Below, one piece after another: positions 34,196 to 42,430 of a DNA stretch of 64,000 nucleotides. The stretch covers positions 62,001 to 126,000 of the forward strand of contig NZ_JAASQJ010000005.1 of assembly GCF_011762185.1 (NCBI RefSeq). Direction: 5' to 3'. The stretch comes from Dyadobacter arcticus (GTDB taxonomy: Bacteria > Bacteroidota > Bacteroidia > Cytophagales > Spirosomataceae). The translations under genes were made by a program, and so were the position numbers. Under the pieces are notes generated by a model, which searched no databases, was not told the origin of the DNA, and saw only the letters and a list, made by a program, of their open reading frames with translations. How positions within the stretch are numbered: position 1 is the stretch's first letter; each line of letters begins with the position of its first letter.

Positions 34196-34231
34196 CCCGG
34201 ATGTCTGAGGTTGCGTTACTCACCATCCGGG
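34196..34231 (-). other. hairpin leader before the 33-residue frame
   Basis: CCCGGATG (34196-34203) pairs with CATCCGGG (34224-34231) across a 20-nt loop. On the minus strand it is preceded by AAATAAAAAG and followed by CAGTCC, as in cassette 1. On the plus strand it is followed by CTTTTTATTTC, so it could also terminate transcription from the LamG-like gene. Confidence 0.6.
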
Positions 34232-34247
34232 CTTTTTATTTCTTAAA

Positions 34248-34263
34248 TTTGTAGGAAACTCGA
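34248..34263 (-). repeat. downstream arm of 16-bp inverted repeat, cassette 2
   Basis: TTTGTAGGAAACTCGA (plus strand) is the exact reverse complement of 34521-34536. It lies 26 nt beyond the stop of the small gene. Confidence 0.9.
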
Positions 34264-34289
34264 TTAAATTTCCCCAAATAAAAAGCCAT

Positions 34290-34499
34290 TCAAGGCTCAT
34301 ATATTATAGTTGTTTCTATTTTGAAATTACCAAACTCGATAAGAATTTCCCTCATCCGCTTTTCCGATATTCCCTGATTATAAGTGTAATCCCGCCATGC
34401 AACAACAGGCTTACCTTTTTTTATATCTGGCGAAAGCGAAGGATAGATGTTTTTAATCCACCATTCAAATGCTTCGGGAACAGAGTTAAATTTCTTCAT
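34290..34499 (-). CDS. small protein of unknown function, inverted-repeat cassette copy 2
   Basis: This 69-residue paralogue of the protein at 11178-11390 shares MKKF.SV.EAFEWW, PDIKKGK, AW.D.TY.QGISEKRM.EIL.EFG, with 45 of 69 positions identical by eye. The family is not recognised. Conservation is strongest in the helical core, while the C-terminal strand varies. It is bracketed by a perfect inverted repeat and has its own TAnnTTTG box 2 nt before the ATG, so the transcript may be leaderless. Confidence 0.75.
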   Translation of the reverse strand: MKKFNSVPEAFEWWIKNIYPSLSPDIKKGKPVVAWRDYTYNQGISEKRMREILIEFGNFKIETTIIYEP

Positions 34500-34501
34500 T
34501 T

Positions 34502-34509
34502 CAAAGGTA
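34502..34509 (-). promoter_or_regulatory. -7 promoter box TACCTTTG of cassette 2 gene
   Basis: On the minus strand this reads TACCTTTG, an exact TAnnTTTG match, two bases before the ATG. A TTTG inside the inverted-repeat arm lies 23 nt upstream as a possible -33 element. Confidence 0.55.
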
Positions 34510-34520
34510 CAAACAAAAAT

Positions 34521-34536
34521 TCGAGTTTCCTACAAA
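34521..34536 (-). repeat. upstream arm of 16-bp inverted repeat, cassette 2
   Basis: TCGAGTTTCCTACAAA on the plus strand reads TTTGTAGGAAACTCGA towards the gene. It aligns with the upstream arm of cassette 1 at TTGT(C/A)GGA but differs afterwards. Confidence 0.9.
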
Positions 34537-34608
34537 GATATTTATTCAAATTTTTCTGCGTAGTCAGGTAATCCCTTACTCCATGCAATATAGCAGATTA
34601 CACCGCAA

Positions 34609-35064
34609 TCATTTCTTCGAAATCACCGCCGTCGCCTCAATCTCTAACAAAAACCCGTCCCTAAACAACTTACTAACCTGCACAAGCGTACTCGCGGGTG
34701 GATTTTGCACATTCACATATTTGTCCCTGACATTCCGCACGGCCTGGATCTGCGCTACATCCAAAAGAAAATAATTCAACTTCACCAAATCATTCATCGT
34801 CCCTCCGGCATCCTCGACAATGCTTTTAATGTTAGCAAAAACTTGCTCCGCCTGCTTTCCCATATCGTCTTTCCCAACCAGATTACCTTGTTTGTCCAAC
34901 GCGATCTGGCCGGAGATTATGACCATTTTTGAATTGCCCAGATCGATGATAGCAGCGTGGGAATAGCCATTGGGCTTAGCAACAGTGGCAGGATTGCTGA
35001 ATTTGACGATCTGGCCGAAACTTGTGCATGCAAGCAATAAAAGTGGAAGGATAAAAATTTTCAT
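34609..35064 (-). CDS. exported RidA-family protein
   Basis: The start at 35064 gives 151 residues with an N-terminal signal sequence (KIFILPLLLLACTSFGQ; LLAC might be a lipobox). The YjgF/YER057c/UK114 domain follows: YSHAAIIDLGNSKMVIISGQIALDKQGNLVGKDDM, EQVFANIKSIVEDAGGT and NPPASTLVQVSKL. RidA proteins deaminate reactive imines in the cytosol. An exported version must have another role, since residues vary at the active-site arginine region. It is divergent from the Fic gene. Confidence 0.85.
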   Translation of the reverse strand: MKIFILPLLLLACTSFGQIVKFSNPATVAKPNGYSHAAIIDLGNSKMVIISGQIALDKQGNLVGKDDMGKQAEQVFANIKSIVEDAGGTMNDLVKLNYFLLDVAQIQAVRNVRDKYVNVQNPPASTLVQVSKLFRDGFLLEIEATAVISKK

Positions 35065-35122
35065 CTTATCAAAATGAGTTATGCTGATGGTTGACATTGT
35101 AGTGGACTTATGCCAAAAATGA

Positions 35123-35130
35123 TACATTTG
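35123..35130 (+). promoter_or_regulatory. -7 box TACATTTG of the fic gene
   Basis: This is an exact TAnnTTTG match 5 nt before the Fic ATG, with TTG at 35097-35099 spaced by 23 nt. It implies a very short or absent leader. Confidence 0.5.
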
Positions 35131-35135
35131 CTTTA

Positions 35136-35885
35136 ATGGAACAAATGCTCGCAGAAATCGATGGGTTGAGAGACCGGCTCAATTCGCTTCGTTACCTTCA
35201 GGGTGACAAGATAGCCGCGTCTTTTGAACTTGAATATACTTATGAGAGTAACAGGATCGAAGGTAACACGCTTACGCTACTGGAAACGGCTGCCGTCATC
35301 GAGAAGGGATTGACCATTGGAGGAAAGAGCCTTCAAGAACACTTGGAGGCTATAAACCATGCATATGCTTTGGACTATATCAAGGAATTGGTAAGGGATA
35401 AAGTACCGTTCGCAAAACCCGAGCTTTTGAACATTCATAAATTGATTTTACAAAGCATCGACAATAGTAATGCTGGTAAGTACCGTAATGTACAGGTTTT
35501 GATCAGTGGTGCCAGGTACATTCCTCCCCAGCCTTACTTATTGGATGAACAAATGGAAGGTTTTTTCAATTGGTATTTGATCAATAAGGACATGCTGCAT
35601 CCGGTAATATTGGCAGCGGAGGTACATGAAAGGCTTGTTACTATTCATCCATTTATCGATGGCAACGGTCGTACGAGCAGACTCTTAATGAATCTTATTT
35701 TACTTCAGCATGGTTATCCAATTGCAATTCTGAAAGGTGATTCAGACAATCGTATGAAATATTATCAGGCATTAGAAGACGCTCAGATCAATGGCGACAA
35801 ATCGAATTTTCTTCAATTGGTCGCATTGAATGTAAAGGAAGTTTTTATCCGTATTTTAAGAATACTGGGGCAAACTGATTTGTAA
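35136..35885 (+). CDS. Fic-family protein adenylyltransferase, class II
   Basis: The 249-residue protein carries the full Fic motif HPFIDGNGRTSR (171-182) with catalytic His171 and the phosphate-binding loop. The N-terminal helix holds the autoinhibitory motif SNRIEGN (38-44, [S/T]xxxE[G/N]), making it a class II Fic whose Glu42 blocks ATP until relieved. Such enzymes AMPylate or otherwise modify target proteins. No separate antitoxin gene is needed or seen. It ends just before the tRNA-Asn gene on the opposite strand. Confidence 0.93.
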   Translation: MEQMLAEIDGLRDRLNSLRYLQGDKIAASFELEYTYESNRIEGNTLTLLETAAVIEKGLTIGGKSLQEHLEAINHAYALDYIKELVRDKVPFAKPELLNIHKLILQSIDNSNAGKYRNVQVLISGARYIPPQPYLLDEQMEGFFNWYLINKDMLHPVILAAEVHERLVTIHPFIDGNGRTSRLLMNLILLQHGYPIAILKGDSDNRMKYYQALEDAQINGDKSNFLQLVALNVKEVFIRILRILGQTDL

Positions 35886-35895
35886 AAGCTGTAAT

Positions 35896-35927
35896 AAAAA
35901 AAACACTTAGCGATTTCTCACTAAGTG
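35896..35927 (-). terminator. rho-independent terminator of tRNA-Asn
   Basis: On the minus strand CACTTAG pairs with CTAAGTG around a 10-nt loop (35904-35927) and is followed by eight T (complement of 35896-35903). It ends the tRNA transcript and may also stop the convergent fic transcript. Confidence 0.8.
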
Positions 35928-35940
35928 CTTCATTTTCAGG

Positions 35941-36014
35941 CTCCCGAAGTTGGGCTCGAACCAACGACCCTCTGATTAACAGTCAGATGCTCTAACCGGC
36001 TGAGCTATTCAGGA
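35941..36014 (-). tRNA. tRNA-Asn(GTT)
   Basis: The 74-nt cloverleaf has acceptor stem TCCTGAA/TTCGGGA (one T-G pair), D stem GCTC/GAGC, anticodon stem TCTGA/TCAGA with loop CTGTTAA (anticodon GTT), T stem GTTGG/CCAAC with loop TTCGAGC, and discriminator G. The terminal CCA is not encoded (CCT follows). Confidence 0.95.
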
Positions 36015-36097
36015 ATCTTAATCCGGTTATTTACTCGAATTCTGGTGCAAATCTAAGGATTCAATTTATACAGCGCAACATTTAGCCTCAAAAAATG

Positions 36098-36379
36098 TCA
36101 TGACTGCACCCGCTCTAAGATTAACTCCTTGACTTTCTTAGCGTCACCTTTGGTGAAATTGTTGATAATAATTTCAGGACGCATTCTCGGGATTACCCGA
36201 ATTGTTGAAAAAAACATTCCACTTTCTACTTCCACACCTGAAATGTCCGAGTAGAATACAAAATTGTCGGTGCTTCTAAAAAGCTTGCTGATTTTAAATG
36301 TTACACCTTTTTCCCCGAATGTGATTTCATCAGGAAAAAATGGATTCATTAATCCACTGGCGCTATATCGTTCGCTCAT
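36098..36379 (-). CDS. small PH-like (bacterial PH/GRAM) protein
   Basis: The 93-residue protein reads as a compact beta-barrel: EITFGEKGVTFKISKLFRSTDNFVFYSDISGVEVESGMFFSTIRVIPRMRPEI, then a C-terminal helix GDAKKVKELILERV. This strand-rich block ending in one helix is typical of bacterial PH domains. Role unknown. It lies 22 bp downstream of rsmG and is probably in its operon. Confidence 0.65.
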   Translation of the reverse strand: MSERYSASGLMNPFFPDEITFGEKGVTFKISKLFRSTDNFVFYSDISGVEVESGMFFSTIRVIPRMRPEIIINNFTKGDAKKVKELILERVQS

Positions 36380-36401
36380 AAGTCTTGGTTATTTTAAATG
36401 T

Positions 36402-37022
36402 TTATAAAGGTACATATACCACCTTTTTGGTCTCAAAGAATTCTTCTTCAAAATAGTTGGATAGCTCGTAAATACGCGATTTTCCTGTCAATTCTGACAG
36501 TTCCTCGGTAAGGTCCCCGCCTTTTAGATATAAAATCCCATTCCTGAGTTCATGAAATGAATTTTTGCTGATGTTCTTTTTAACCCATCCTACAAATGGA
36601 TTAATGCGCGTTACTGCCCTGCTAATCACAAATTCATAAGAACCTTCCAGCTTTTCAGCCCGGATTTGCTCAGCCTTTACATTATTGAGCTTTAATGCAT
36701 TGGCTATCTCCTTTACAACCCTTATTTTTTTACCTACACTATCTACCAGGTGAAACTGCGACTCTGGAAAAAGGATAGCAAGCGGTATTCCGGGAAAACC
36801 TCCGCCTGTTCCCACGTCAAGCATACTTGTTCCGGATTTGAATGGCTGAACTTTTGCGATCCCCATCGAATGCAGCACATGCCTTTCATATAATGTATCA
36901 ATGTCCTGGCGTGAAATTACATTGACACGCGCATTCCAATACTGATACAAATCCTCCATCTGGCCAAACTTAGTGCGCTGGTCTTCGGTCAGGTCGGGGA
37001 AATATTTATGAATTAATTCCAT
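36402..37022 (-). CDS. rsmG: 16S rRNA (guanine-527-N7)-methyltransferase
   Basis: The 206-residue protein shows the RsmG pattern. The N-terminal helix contains YQYWNARVNVISRQDIDTLYERHVLHS, the SAM-binding motif is LDVGTGGGFPGIPLAILFPE, followed by LVDSVGKKIRVVKEI and the late EFVISRAVT. It methylates G527 of 16S rRNA. Its start overlaps the glycosyltransferase end by 10 bp. Confidence 0.96.
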   Translation of the reverse strand: MELIHKYFPDLTEDQRTKFGQMEDLYQYWNARVNVISRQDIDTLYERHVLHSMGIAKVQPFKSGTSMLDVGTGGGFPGIPLAILFPESQFHLVDSVGKKIRVVKEIANALKLNNVKAEQIRAEKLEGSYEFVISRAVTRINPFVGWVKKNISKNSFHELRNGILYLKGGDLTEELSELTGKSRIYELSNYFEEEFFETKKVVYVPL

Positions 37023-38143
37023 GTTCTGCGTGGTCTTCGTCTGGTCAGGGTACGGATTCCGAAGACTAAGTAATAGATAAACAAGGCGAAATCCATCAAT
37101 AAAAAGCTAAACCATTCCACGGTTTTATCCAGCTTAATGTTAATTATAATTAAGAGGAACCATTGAATGATCCACCTCACCCCAATCACAATTCCCAGGT
37201 ATTGAAGAAATGAAACATTACGATTGATAAGCCCAAATGCCAATGCCCCCAGGCCAACGGCCCAAATTCCAACGTGAGTTCCCGACAGCATACCTAATAA
37301 AAACTTATTGCGAGGCTTGTAATATCTGCTAACAGAAATGTGCCTGTGTTTTTGACGAAACCAGTCTTTCCAGGTGGTTTTTGGTTTGGAATAAACAAAT
37401 GAATCTTCCTCGATTGAAATGGTGGTATTGGCACTTGTGGAAACTTCATTCAGGAATATATCGTCGTCTCCGCCATATACATGTTTATGTGTATAAAATC
37501 CTTTATTGGCAAAAAACACGGACTTTTTATACAGAATATTACGTCCAACACCCATATAAGTCAGTCCGGCGAGGGCAAATGATAAGTATTGGACAGCTGT
37601 ATAAAATGTTTCGCAGCGAATAAACCAATTCAGCAACCCCGCCTCTCTCGCATAAGGTGAAAACCCTAAAACGATTTCTTTGTCCTCAGTAACTCTGGAA
37701 GTCATTGCAGTAATCCAATGGTTTGAGGAAGGCCGGCAATCCGCATCAGTCATTAGGGCAATCGGATATTTGGCTTGCTTCATTCCTACTGTCAATGCGT
37801 ATTTTTTAGGAGTTACATGGTCAAACTGATCGCTGATACGGATATAGCGAATGTGCTTCCATTGCTGGATATTCGCCCTAATAAATTCTTCACTTCCATC
37901 ATCGGACCGATCATCCAGAAGGATTACTTCAAAATCCGGATATTCCTGTGCATCCAGCAAGGGCAGCAGTTCAGTAAGGTTCTCTAGTTCATTCCAGGCA
38001 CAGACCAGTACTGTCACGCCAGGCATTGCATTGCCGTAATTTGCGCCTTTCCCGTAAAATGCCAGTCTTGTAAAAAAGAAGATATAATAGAATAACTGAA
38101 CACACACAAACGCTCCCAGCGCATAGAGTAAATAATCGGCCAC
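37013..38143 (-). CDS. membrane-associated family 2 glycosyltransferase
   Basis: The 376-residue protein has an N-terminal membrane helix, then a GT2 GT-A domain. Motifs are VTVLVCAWNELENL, LLDDRSDDGS, the DxD-like LMTDADCRPS, and FRQKHRHISVSRYYKPRNK (QxxRW equivalent). Three or four helices follow at the C-terminus. It should transfer a sugar from a nucleotide donor at the inner membrane; the product is unknown. It is transcribed with rsmG. Confidence 0.9.
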   Translation of the reverse strand: MADYLLYALGAFVCVQLFYYIFFFTRLAFYGKGANYGNAMPGVTVLVCAWNELENLTELLPLLDAQEYPDFEVILLDDRSDDGSEEFIRANIQQWKHIRYIRISDQFDHVTPKKYALTVGMKQAKYPIALMTDADCRPSSNHWITAMTSRVTEDKEIVLGFSPYAREAGLLNWFIRCETFYTAVQYLSFALAGLTYMGVGRNILYKKSVFFANKGFYTHKHVYGGDDDIFLNEVSTSANTTISIEEDSFVYSKPKTTWKDWFRQKHRHISVSRYYKPRNKFLLGMLSGTHVGIWAVGLGALAFGLINRNVSFLQYLGIVIGVRWIIQWFLLIIINIKLDKTVEWFSFLLMDFALFIYYLVFGIRTLTRRRPRRTWN

Positions 38144-38222
38144 AATAGAAGAGAGAAGTAAAATTTTATCAAATTCAATACAAATATACAGTCATTGTCA
38201 GCAATGTTAGAGACCTGCAACC

Positions 38223-38230
38223 TATTTTTG
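38223..38230 (+). promoter_or_regulatory. -7 box TATTTTTG of tgt
   Basis: This is an exact TAnnTTTG match 23 nt before the tgt ATG. A TTG at 38195-38197 gives a 25-nt spacer. Confidence 0.45.
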
Positions 38231-38253
38231 CGGATCAGTAATTTAAGCATTTA

Positions 38254-39387
38254 ATGAAGTTTACACTACAAGCTGAGGATCCAGGGTCGAAGGCAAGAGC
38301 GGGATTTATTGAAACGGATCACGGGGTAATACAGACGCCCATCTTCATGCCGGTAGGCACTGCGGGAACGGTCAAAGCAGTGCATCAGCGGGAATTGAAG
38401 GAGGATATCAAAGCACAAATTATATTAGGAAATACTTACCACCTCTATTTGCGGCCAGGACTTGACATCATCAGTAAGGCTGGGGGATTACATGCATTCA
38501 ATGGCTGGGACAGGCCAATGCTCACGGATAGTGGAGGATATCAGGTTTATTCCCTCGCCGGAACGGGCCGGAAGATCAATGAAGAGGGTGTGGTATTTAA
38601 GTCACACATTGACGGTGGCGTACACACATTCACGCCGGAAAATGTTGTGGATATTCAGCGGACAATTGGGGCCGATATTATCATGGCTTTCGATGAATGT
38701 ACTCCTTATCCTTGCGACTATACTTACGCTCGCCAATCAATGGACATGACGCATCGGTGGCTTCTGCGCTGCTGCGCAAGGTTTGATCATACCAACCCTT
38801 TATATAGTCACAGCCAGACACTTTTCCCAATTGTTCAGGGAAGTGTTTATAGAGACCTCAGAATACAATCTGCTGAATTCATAGCTGCATGTGAAAGAGA
38901 AGGGAATGCAATAGGGGGCCTGTCGGTGGGAGAACCAGCAGACATGATGTATGAGCTAACAGAGGTGGTTTGTGATATCTTGCCAAAAGAAAAGCCCAGA
39001 TACTTGATGGGCGTAGGAACTCCCATGAACATTCTGGAATGTATTGCACTTGGTGTTGATATGTTCGACTGTGTAATGCCTACCCGCAATGCACGTAATG
39101 GCATGATTTTTACTACCGAAGGGACAGTGAACATCCGTAATGAGAAATGGAAGGATGACTTCTCACCGATTGATGCAGGGCTTGGCGGATATGTTAGTAC
39201 TTTTTACAGTAAGGCATATTTGAGGCATCTGGTGAAGTCGGGAGAAATGTTGGGATCGCAAATCGCCAGCGTTCACAATCTAACTTTTTATTTATGGCTG
39301 GTAAACACGGCGAGGGAGAAAATTATCAACGGTAGCTTCCCATTCTGGAAGAAAGAAATGGAAAAAAAATTAATTCAGCGGCTTTGA
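38254..39387 (+). CDS. tgt: queuine tRNA-ribosyltransferase, Bacteroidetes type
   Basis: The 377-residue TIM-barrel enzyme replaces guanine-34 of tRNA (Asn, Asp, His, Tyr) with preQ1. It has the nucleophile region MLTDSGGYQVYSL, IIMAFDECTPYP, and the second catalytic aspartate in MGVGTPMNILECIALGVDMFDCVMPTRNARNG. The zinc motif CxCxxC of the E. coli enzyme is absent: at that place the sequence reads SPIDAGLGGYVSTFYSKAYLRHL. As I recall, this is normal for Bacteroidetes, so the enzyme is likely active. Confidence 0.94.
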   Translation: MKFTLQAEDPGSKARAGFIETDHGVIQTPIFMPVGTAGTVKAVHQRELKEDIKAQIILGNTYHLYLRPGLDIISKAGGLHAFNGWDRPMLTDSGGYQVYSLAGTGRKINEEGVVFKSHIDGGVHTFTPENVVDIQRTIGADIIMAFDECTPYPCDYTYARQSMDMTHRWLLRCCARFDHTNPLYSHSQTLFPIVQGSVYRDLRIQSAEFIAACEREGNAIGGLSVGEPADMMYELTEVVCDILPKEKPRYLMGVGTPMNILECIALGVDMFDCVMPTRNARNGMIFTTEGTVNIRNEKWKDDFSPIDAGLGGYVSTFYSKAYLRHLVKSGEMLGSQIASVHNLTFYLWLVNTAREKIINGSFPFWKKEMEKKLIQRL

Positions 39388-39488
39388 AAGTTCAAAAAAG
39401 GGCGTTTCATTCGGGTAAATTTTAAATTTATTATCAGGAAACTTTTCCATTTGTCTCAAGTTCGGTTGATTAAATGATATTGTTAACC

Positions 39489-39496
39489 TATTTTTG
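39489..39496 (+). promoter_or_regulatory. -7 box TATTTTTG of the OmpA-family gene
   Basis: This is an exact TAnnTTTG match with a TTG at 39466-39468 (20-nt spacer), a good Bacteroidetes promoter. It leaves a leader of about 110 nt before the ATG at 39610. Confidence 0.55.
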
Positions 39497-39609
39497 TCGC
39501 ACTAGGCATTTGGTTAATATGCAATTGGCCATGAAATAAATATATAACTTTACTCATAATTGACTACCGATCAATCCTAGTTAATCTCAATAACGCTAAC
39601 TTGAATAGT

Positions 39610-41064
39610 ATGAAAAAAGTATCCCAGTTGATTTGTTCGTTTGCCTTGGCGGCAATGATGGCGCTGCCTTCATTGGCACAACCACTAGAGCAACCGAATT
39701 CTCCGGATTACAATCCAAAAGCAACGTATGATGGCCCATACAAACTGAACACATGGTCAGTTTCTGCACACATTGGCCCATCAATGTTTTTTGGAGATTT
39801 AAGAGAATATGATTTTTGGCCTGTAACGAAAACCAATTCCGACAGCCATAAAGAATCCGGAACAATTCAAGGCGGTTTGACTTTAAATAAGCAGCTTTCA
39901 TACTGGTTTGGATCTCGTCTTGATCTTTCTATTGGTAACCTTAGGGGTATGAAACGTCGGATGTATAACCGTTATTTTGAGGGTAATTATTTTGATGTTT
40001 CAGTAGCCGGAACGGTCAACTTGAAAGGGCTTTTAATGGGGCCCAATAAAATGAAGCGTTGGAAGGTTGATGCATATGTTGGTATAGGACAGGTTTTTTA
40101 CAGTGCCGAAGCATATGATTTGACCGGTGGTGTAAGACTTCGCGATACTGGCAGCATGAACGACTGGATTGTTCCTACTGGGCTGAACGTGAACTATGAG
40201 GTGACCAAAAGGATTGATATTGGCCTTGACTTCCGTTTAAATCATACAAATTCTGATTATCTGGATGCTACTTACGGCGGTGATTATGATAGAACGCCAA
40301 ACTCATTTAACATTGGTGACCAGAAAACTTCACATAAAGGAAATTCTGAATTAGATAGCTACGGTTACGGATCTGTTCAGGTAACATACAAGCTAGGTAA
40401 AAACCCTTTGAAAGTTGCGAAGGTAGATGGCAAATGGGATTACAAACCTGATGAAGGGGGGTATTATCACCTGCGATATACTGATCCAAAGGTGTTAATC
40501 AAACCACCGAAAATTCTTACGCTTGAAGAAATGGACTCTGTGGCAAAAGCCAATCGTCCAAAAGACATCGATCCAAGATTGTTGCTTGATACAGATGGTG
40601 ATGGAGTTTCTGACTTCTTTGATAAAGAGCCTAATTCGCCTGCAGGAAGCGTTGTAGATGGTGGTGGTCGCGTTCTTGATTTTGATGCATATGTTAAAAA
40701 TGCACTCAAAAATGGTGCAGCCTGCAGCGAAATTTTTGCAAACGTTAATTTCGATACAGATAAAAACACCATCAAACCAGAAGCGCAGGAAATGCTGAAA
40801 AATGTGGCGAAGTTGATGAATCTGAATGGTTGTCGTCTGCAATTGGCCGGACATACTGACCGTCGTGCTTCTGACCGTTACAATATCGCACTTTCACGTC
40901 GCCGGGTTGATGCCGTTAAAAACTACCTGATCAACGAAGCAGGCTTGACAGACCCGAGCAAAGTAATTGTTGATTACTTCGGATCATTCAAACCAATCGC
41001 TGATAGTGCAAGACGTGAAGGTCTTCAGAAAAACCGTCGCGTAGAATTGAAACTTCTTCCATAG
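39610..41064 (+). CDS. outer-membrane beta-barrel protein with OmpA C-terminal domain
   Basis: I start at ATG 39610 (484 residues), beginning with the signal peptide KKVSQLICSFALAAMMALPSLAQ. An N-terminal barrel (about 45-280) is followed by a calcium-type TSP3 segment DTDGDGVSDFFDKEPNSP. The OmpA peptidoglycan-binding domain includes VNFDTDKNTIKPEAQEMLKNVAKLM and LAGHTDRRASDRYNIALSRRRVDAVKNYL. It anchors the outer membrane to peptidoglycan. The strong leader and terminator suggest high expression. Confidence 0.92.
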   Translation: MKKVSQLICSFALAAMMALPSLAQPLEQPNSPDYNPKATYDGPYKLNTWSVSAHIGPSMFFGDLREYDFWPVTKTNSDSHKESGTIQGGLTLNKQLSYWFGSRLDLSIGNLRGMKRRMYNRYFEGNYFDVSVAGTVNLKGLLMGPNKMKRWKVDAYVGIGQVFYSAEAYDLTGGVRLRDTGSMNDWIVPTGLNVNYEVTKRIDIGLDFRLNHTNSDYLDATYGGDYDRTPNSFNIGDQKTSHKGNSELDSYGYGSVQVTYKLGKNPLKVAKVDGKWDYKPDEGGYYHLRYTDPKVLIKPPKILTLEEMDSVAKANRPKDIDPRLLLDTDGDGVSDFFDKEPNSPAGSVVDGGGRVLDFDAYVKNALKNGAACSEIFANVNFDTDKNTIKPEAQEMLKNVAKLMNLNGCRLQLAGHTDRRASDRYNIALSRRRVDAVKNYLINEAGLTDPSKVIVDYFGSFKPIADSARREGLQKNRRVELKLLP

Positions 41065-41082
41065 TGATTAAGAGAATGAGAT

Positions 41083-41118
41083 AAAAGGAAAGGCTCCCCG
41101 CAAGGAGCCTTTCCTTTT
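41083..41118 (+). terminator. strong terminator after the OmpA-family gene
   Basis: A perfect 15-bp stem (41083-41097 with 41104-41118) has a 6-nt loop, CCGCAA. Its 3' side ends in CCTTTT. Confidence 0.9.
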
Positions 41119-41184
41119 ATAAAGCAGTCATAGTTTGACTATTACGTTTACTGACAATCCACATTATAATCGAAAAACAGCTTA

Positions 41185-42288
41185 ATGAAAGAATACGATT
41201 ACCTAATTGTAGGTGCAGGGCTCTGGGGTTCTGTTTTTGCACACGAAGCGACAAAAAGAGGAAAAAAATGCTTGGTCATTGACCGTAGAGCGCACACGGG
41301 CGGGAATATCTATTGTGAAAACGTTGAGGGTATTAATGTTCACAAATACGGGGCGCACATTTTCCACACCAATGATAAAGACGTTTGGGATTATGTGAAT
41401 TCTTTTGTCGAGTTCAACCGGTATACCAACTCTCCCGTTGCCAATTTTAACGGAGAACTCTACAATCTTCCTTTTAACATGAATACATTCTACCAGTTGT
41501 GGAAGGTAAAAACGCCGGAAGAGGCCAAGGCCAAAATCCGGGAACAGGTTGAGGAAGCCGGAATTACAGATCCAAAAAATCTGGAAGAACAGGCCATTTC
41601 TCTGGTAGGTACCGACATTTATCAGAAATTGATAAAGGCTTATACCGAAAAACAGTGGGGCAGAAAAGCTACTGAGCTGCCAGCATTTATTATTAAACGG
41701 CTGCCAGTACGGTTTACTTTTGATAACAACTATTTTAACGACCGTTATCAGGGGATTCCAATCGGCGGTTACAATAAGCTGACCGAAGGTCTTTTAAAAG
41801 ATGTTGAAACAAGGCTGGGTGTTGATTTTTTTAAAGAGCGTGAAGCATTAACATCGCTGGCTGAAACTACAATTTACACCGGCCCAATCGACGAATACTT
41901 TGATTTTCGTTTTGGACAATTAGAGTACCGCGGCCTTCGCTTCGAGAATCAGCTTTTGGATCAGGAAAACTATCAGGGCAATGCAGTAGTCAATTACACG
42001 GATGGTGAAACTCCGTTTACGAGGATCATTGAACATAAACATTTTGAGTTTGGGACACAGCCGAAAACAGTTATCACCCACGAATTTCCCGAAGAATGGG
42101 TGAAAGGTGCTGAGCCTTACTATCCGGTAAATGACGATAAGAACACTGGAGTTTTTAATCAATACAAGGCATTGGCTGCTTTGGAAGAAAATGTGATTTT
42201 TGGCGGACGGCTTGCAGAGTATCGTTACTACGATATGCATCAGGTTGTAGCCTCGGCGCTGAAAAAAGTGCGAGTGCATTTCGGCTAA
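41185..42288 (+). CDS. glf: UDP-galactopyranose mutase
   Basis: The 367-residue flavoenzyme has the FAD motif DYLIVGAGLWGSVFAHE, VIDRRAHTGGNIYCENVEGINVHKYGAHIFHTND, the tunnel segment YTEKQWGRKATELP, and a late GRLAEYRYYDMHQV. It interconverts UDP-galactopyranose and UDP-galactofuranose, giving galactofuranose for surface glycans. It lies upstream of the polysaccharide operon but has its own terminator. Confidence 0.96.
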   Translation: MKEYDYLIVGAGLWGSVFAHEATKRGKKCLVIDRRAHTGGNIYCENVEGINVHKYGAHIFHTNDKDVWDYVNSFVEFNRYTNSPVANFNGELYNLPFNMNTFYQLWKVKTPEEAKAKIREQVEEAGITDPKNLEEQAISLVGTDIYQKLIKAYTEKQWGRKATELPAFIIKRLPVRFTFDNNYFNDRYQGIPIGGYNKLTEGLLKDVETRLGVDFFKEREALTSLAETTIYTGPIDEYFDFRFGQLEYRGLRFENQLLDQENYQGNAVVNYTDGETPFTRIIEHKHFEFGTQPKTVITHEFPEEWVKGAEPYYPVNDDKNTGVFNQYKALAALEENVIFGGRLAEYRYYDMHQVVASALKKVRVHFG

Positions 42289-42310
42289 AAAAAATGCGTT
42301 ATCTTCTTCC

Positions 42311-42350
42311 AATCCCTGTTTATGTCAGCAAGACTAAGCAGGGATTTTTT
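42311..42350 (+). terminator. terminator after glf
   Basis: AATCCCTG (42311-42318) pairs with CAGGGATT (42339-42346) across a 20-nt loop and is followed by TTTT. Confidence 0.75.
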
Positions 42351-42430
42351 GGTTAAAAAAAAATTACACTAAACGCGTTAATTAATTTACAACTGTCCGT
42401 CTAAATCATACTAACCATTCCTAGTATGTA

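Noticed and set aside
38254..39387. tgt as a pseudogene because zinc cysteines are missing
   Set aside because: The frame is full length and catalytic motifs are intact; loss of the site appears to be typical for the lineage.
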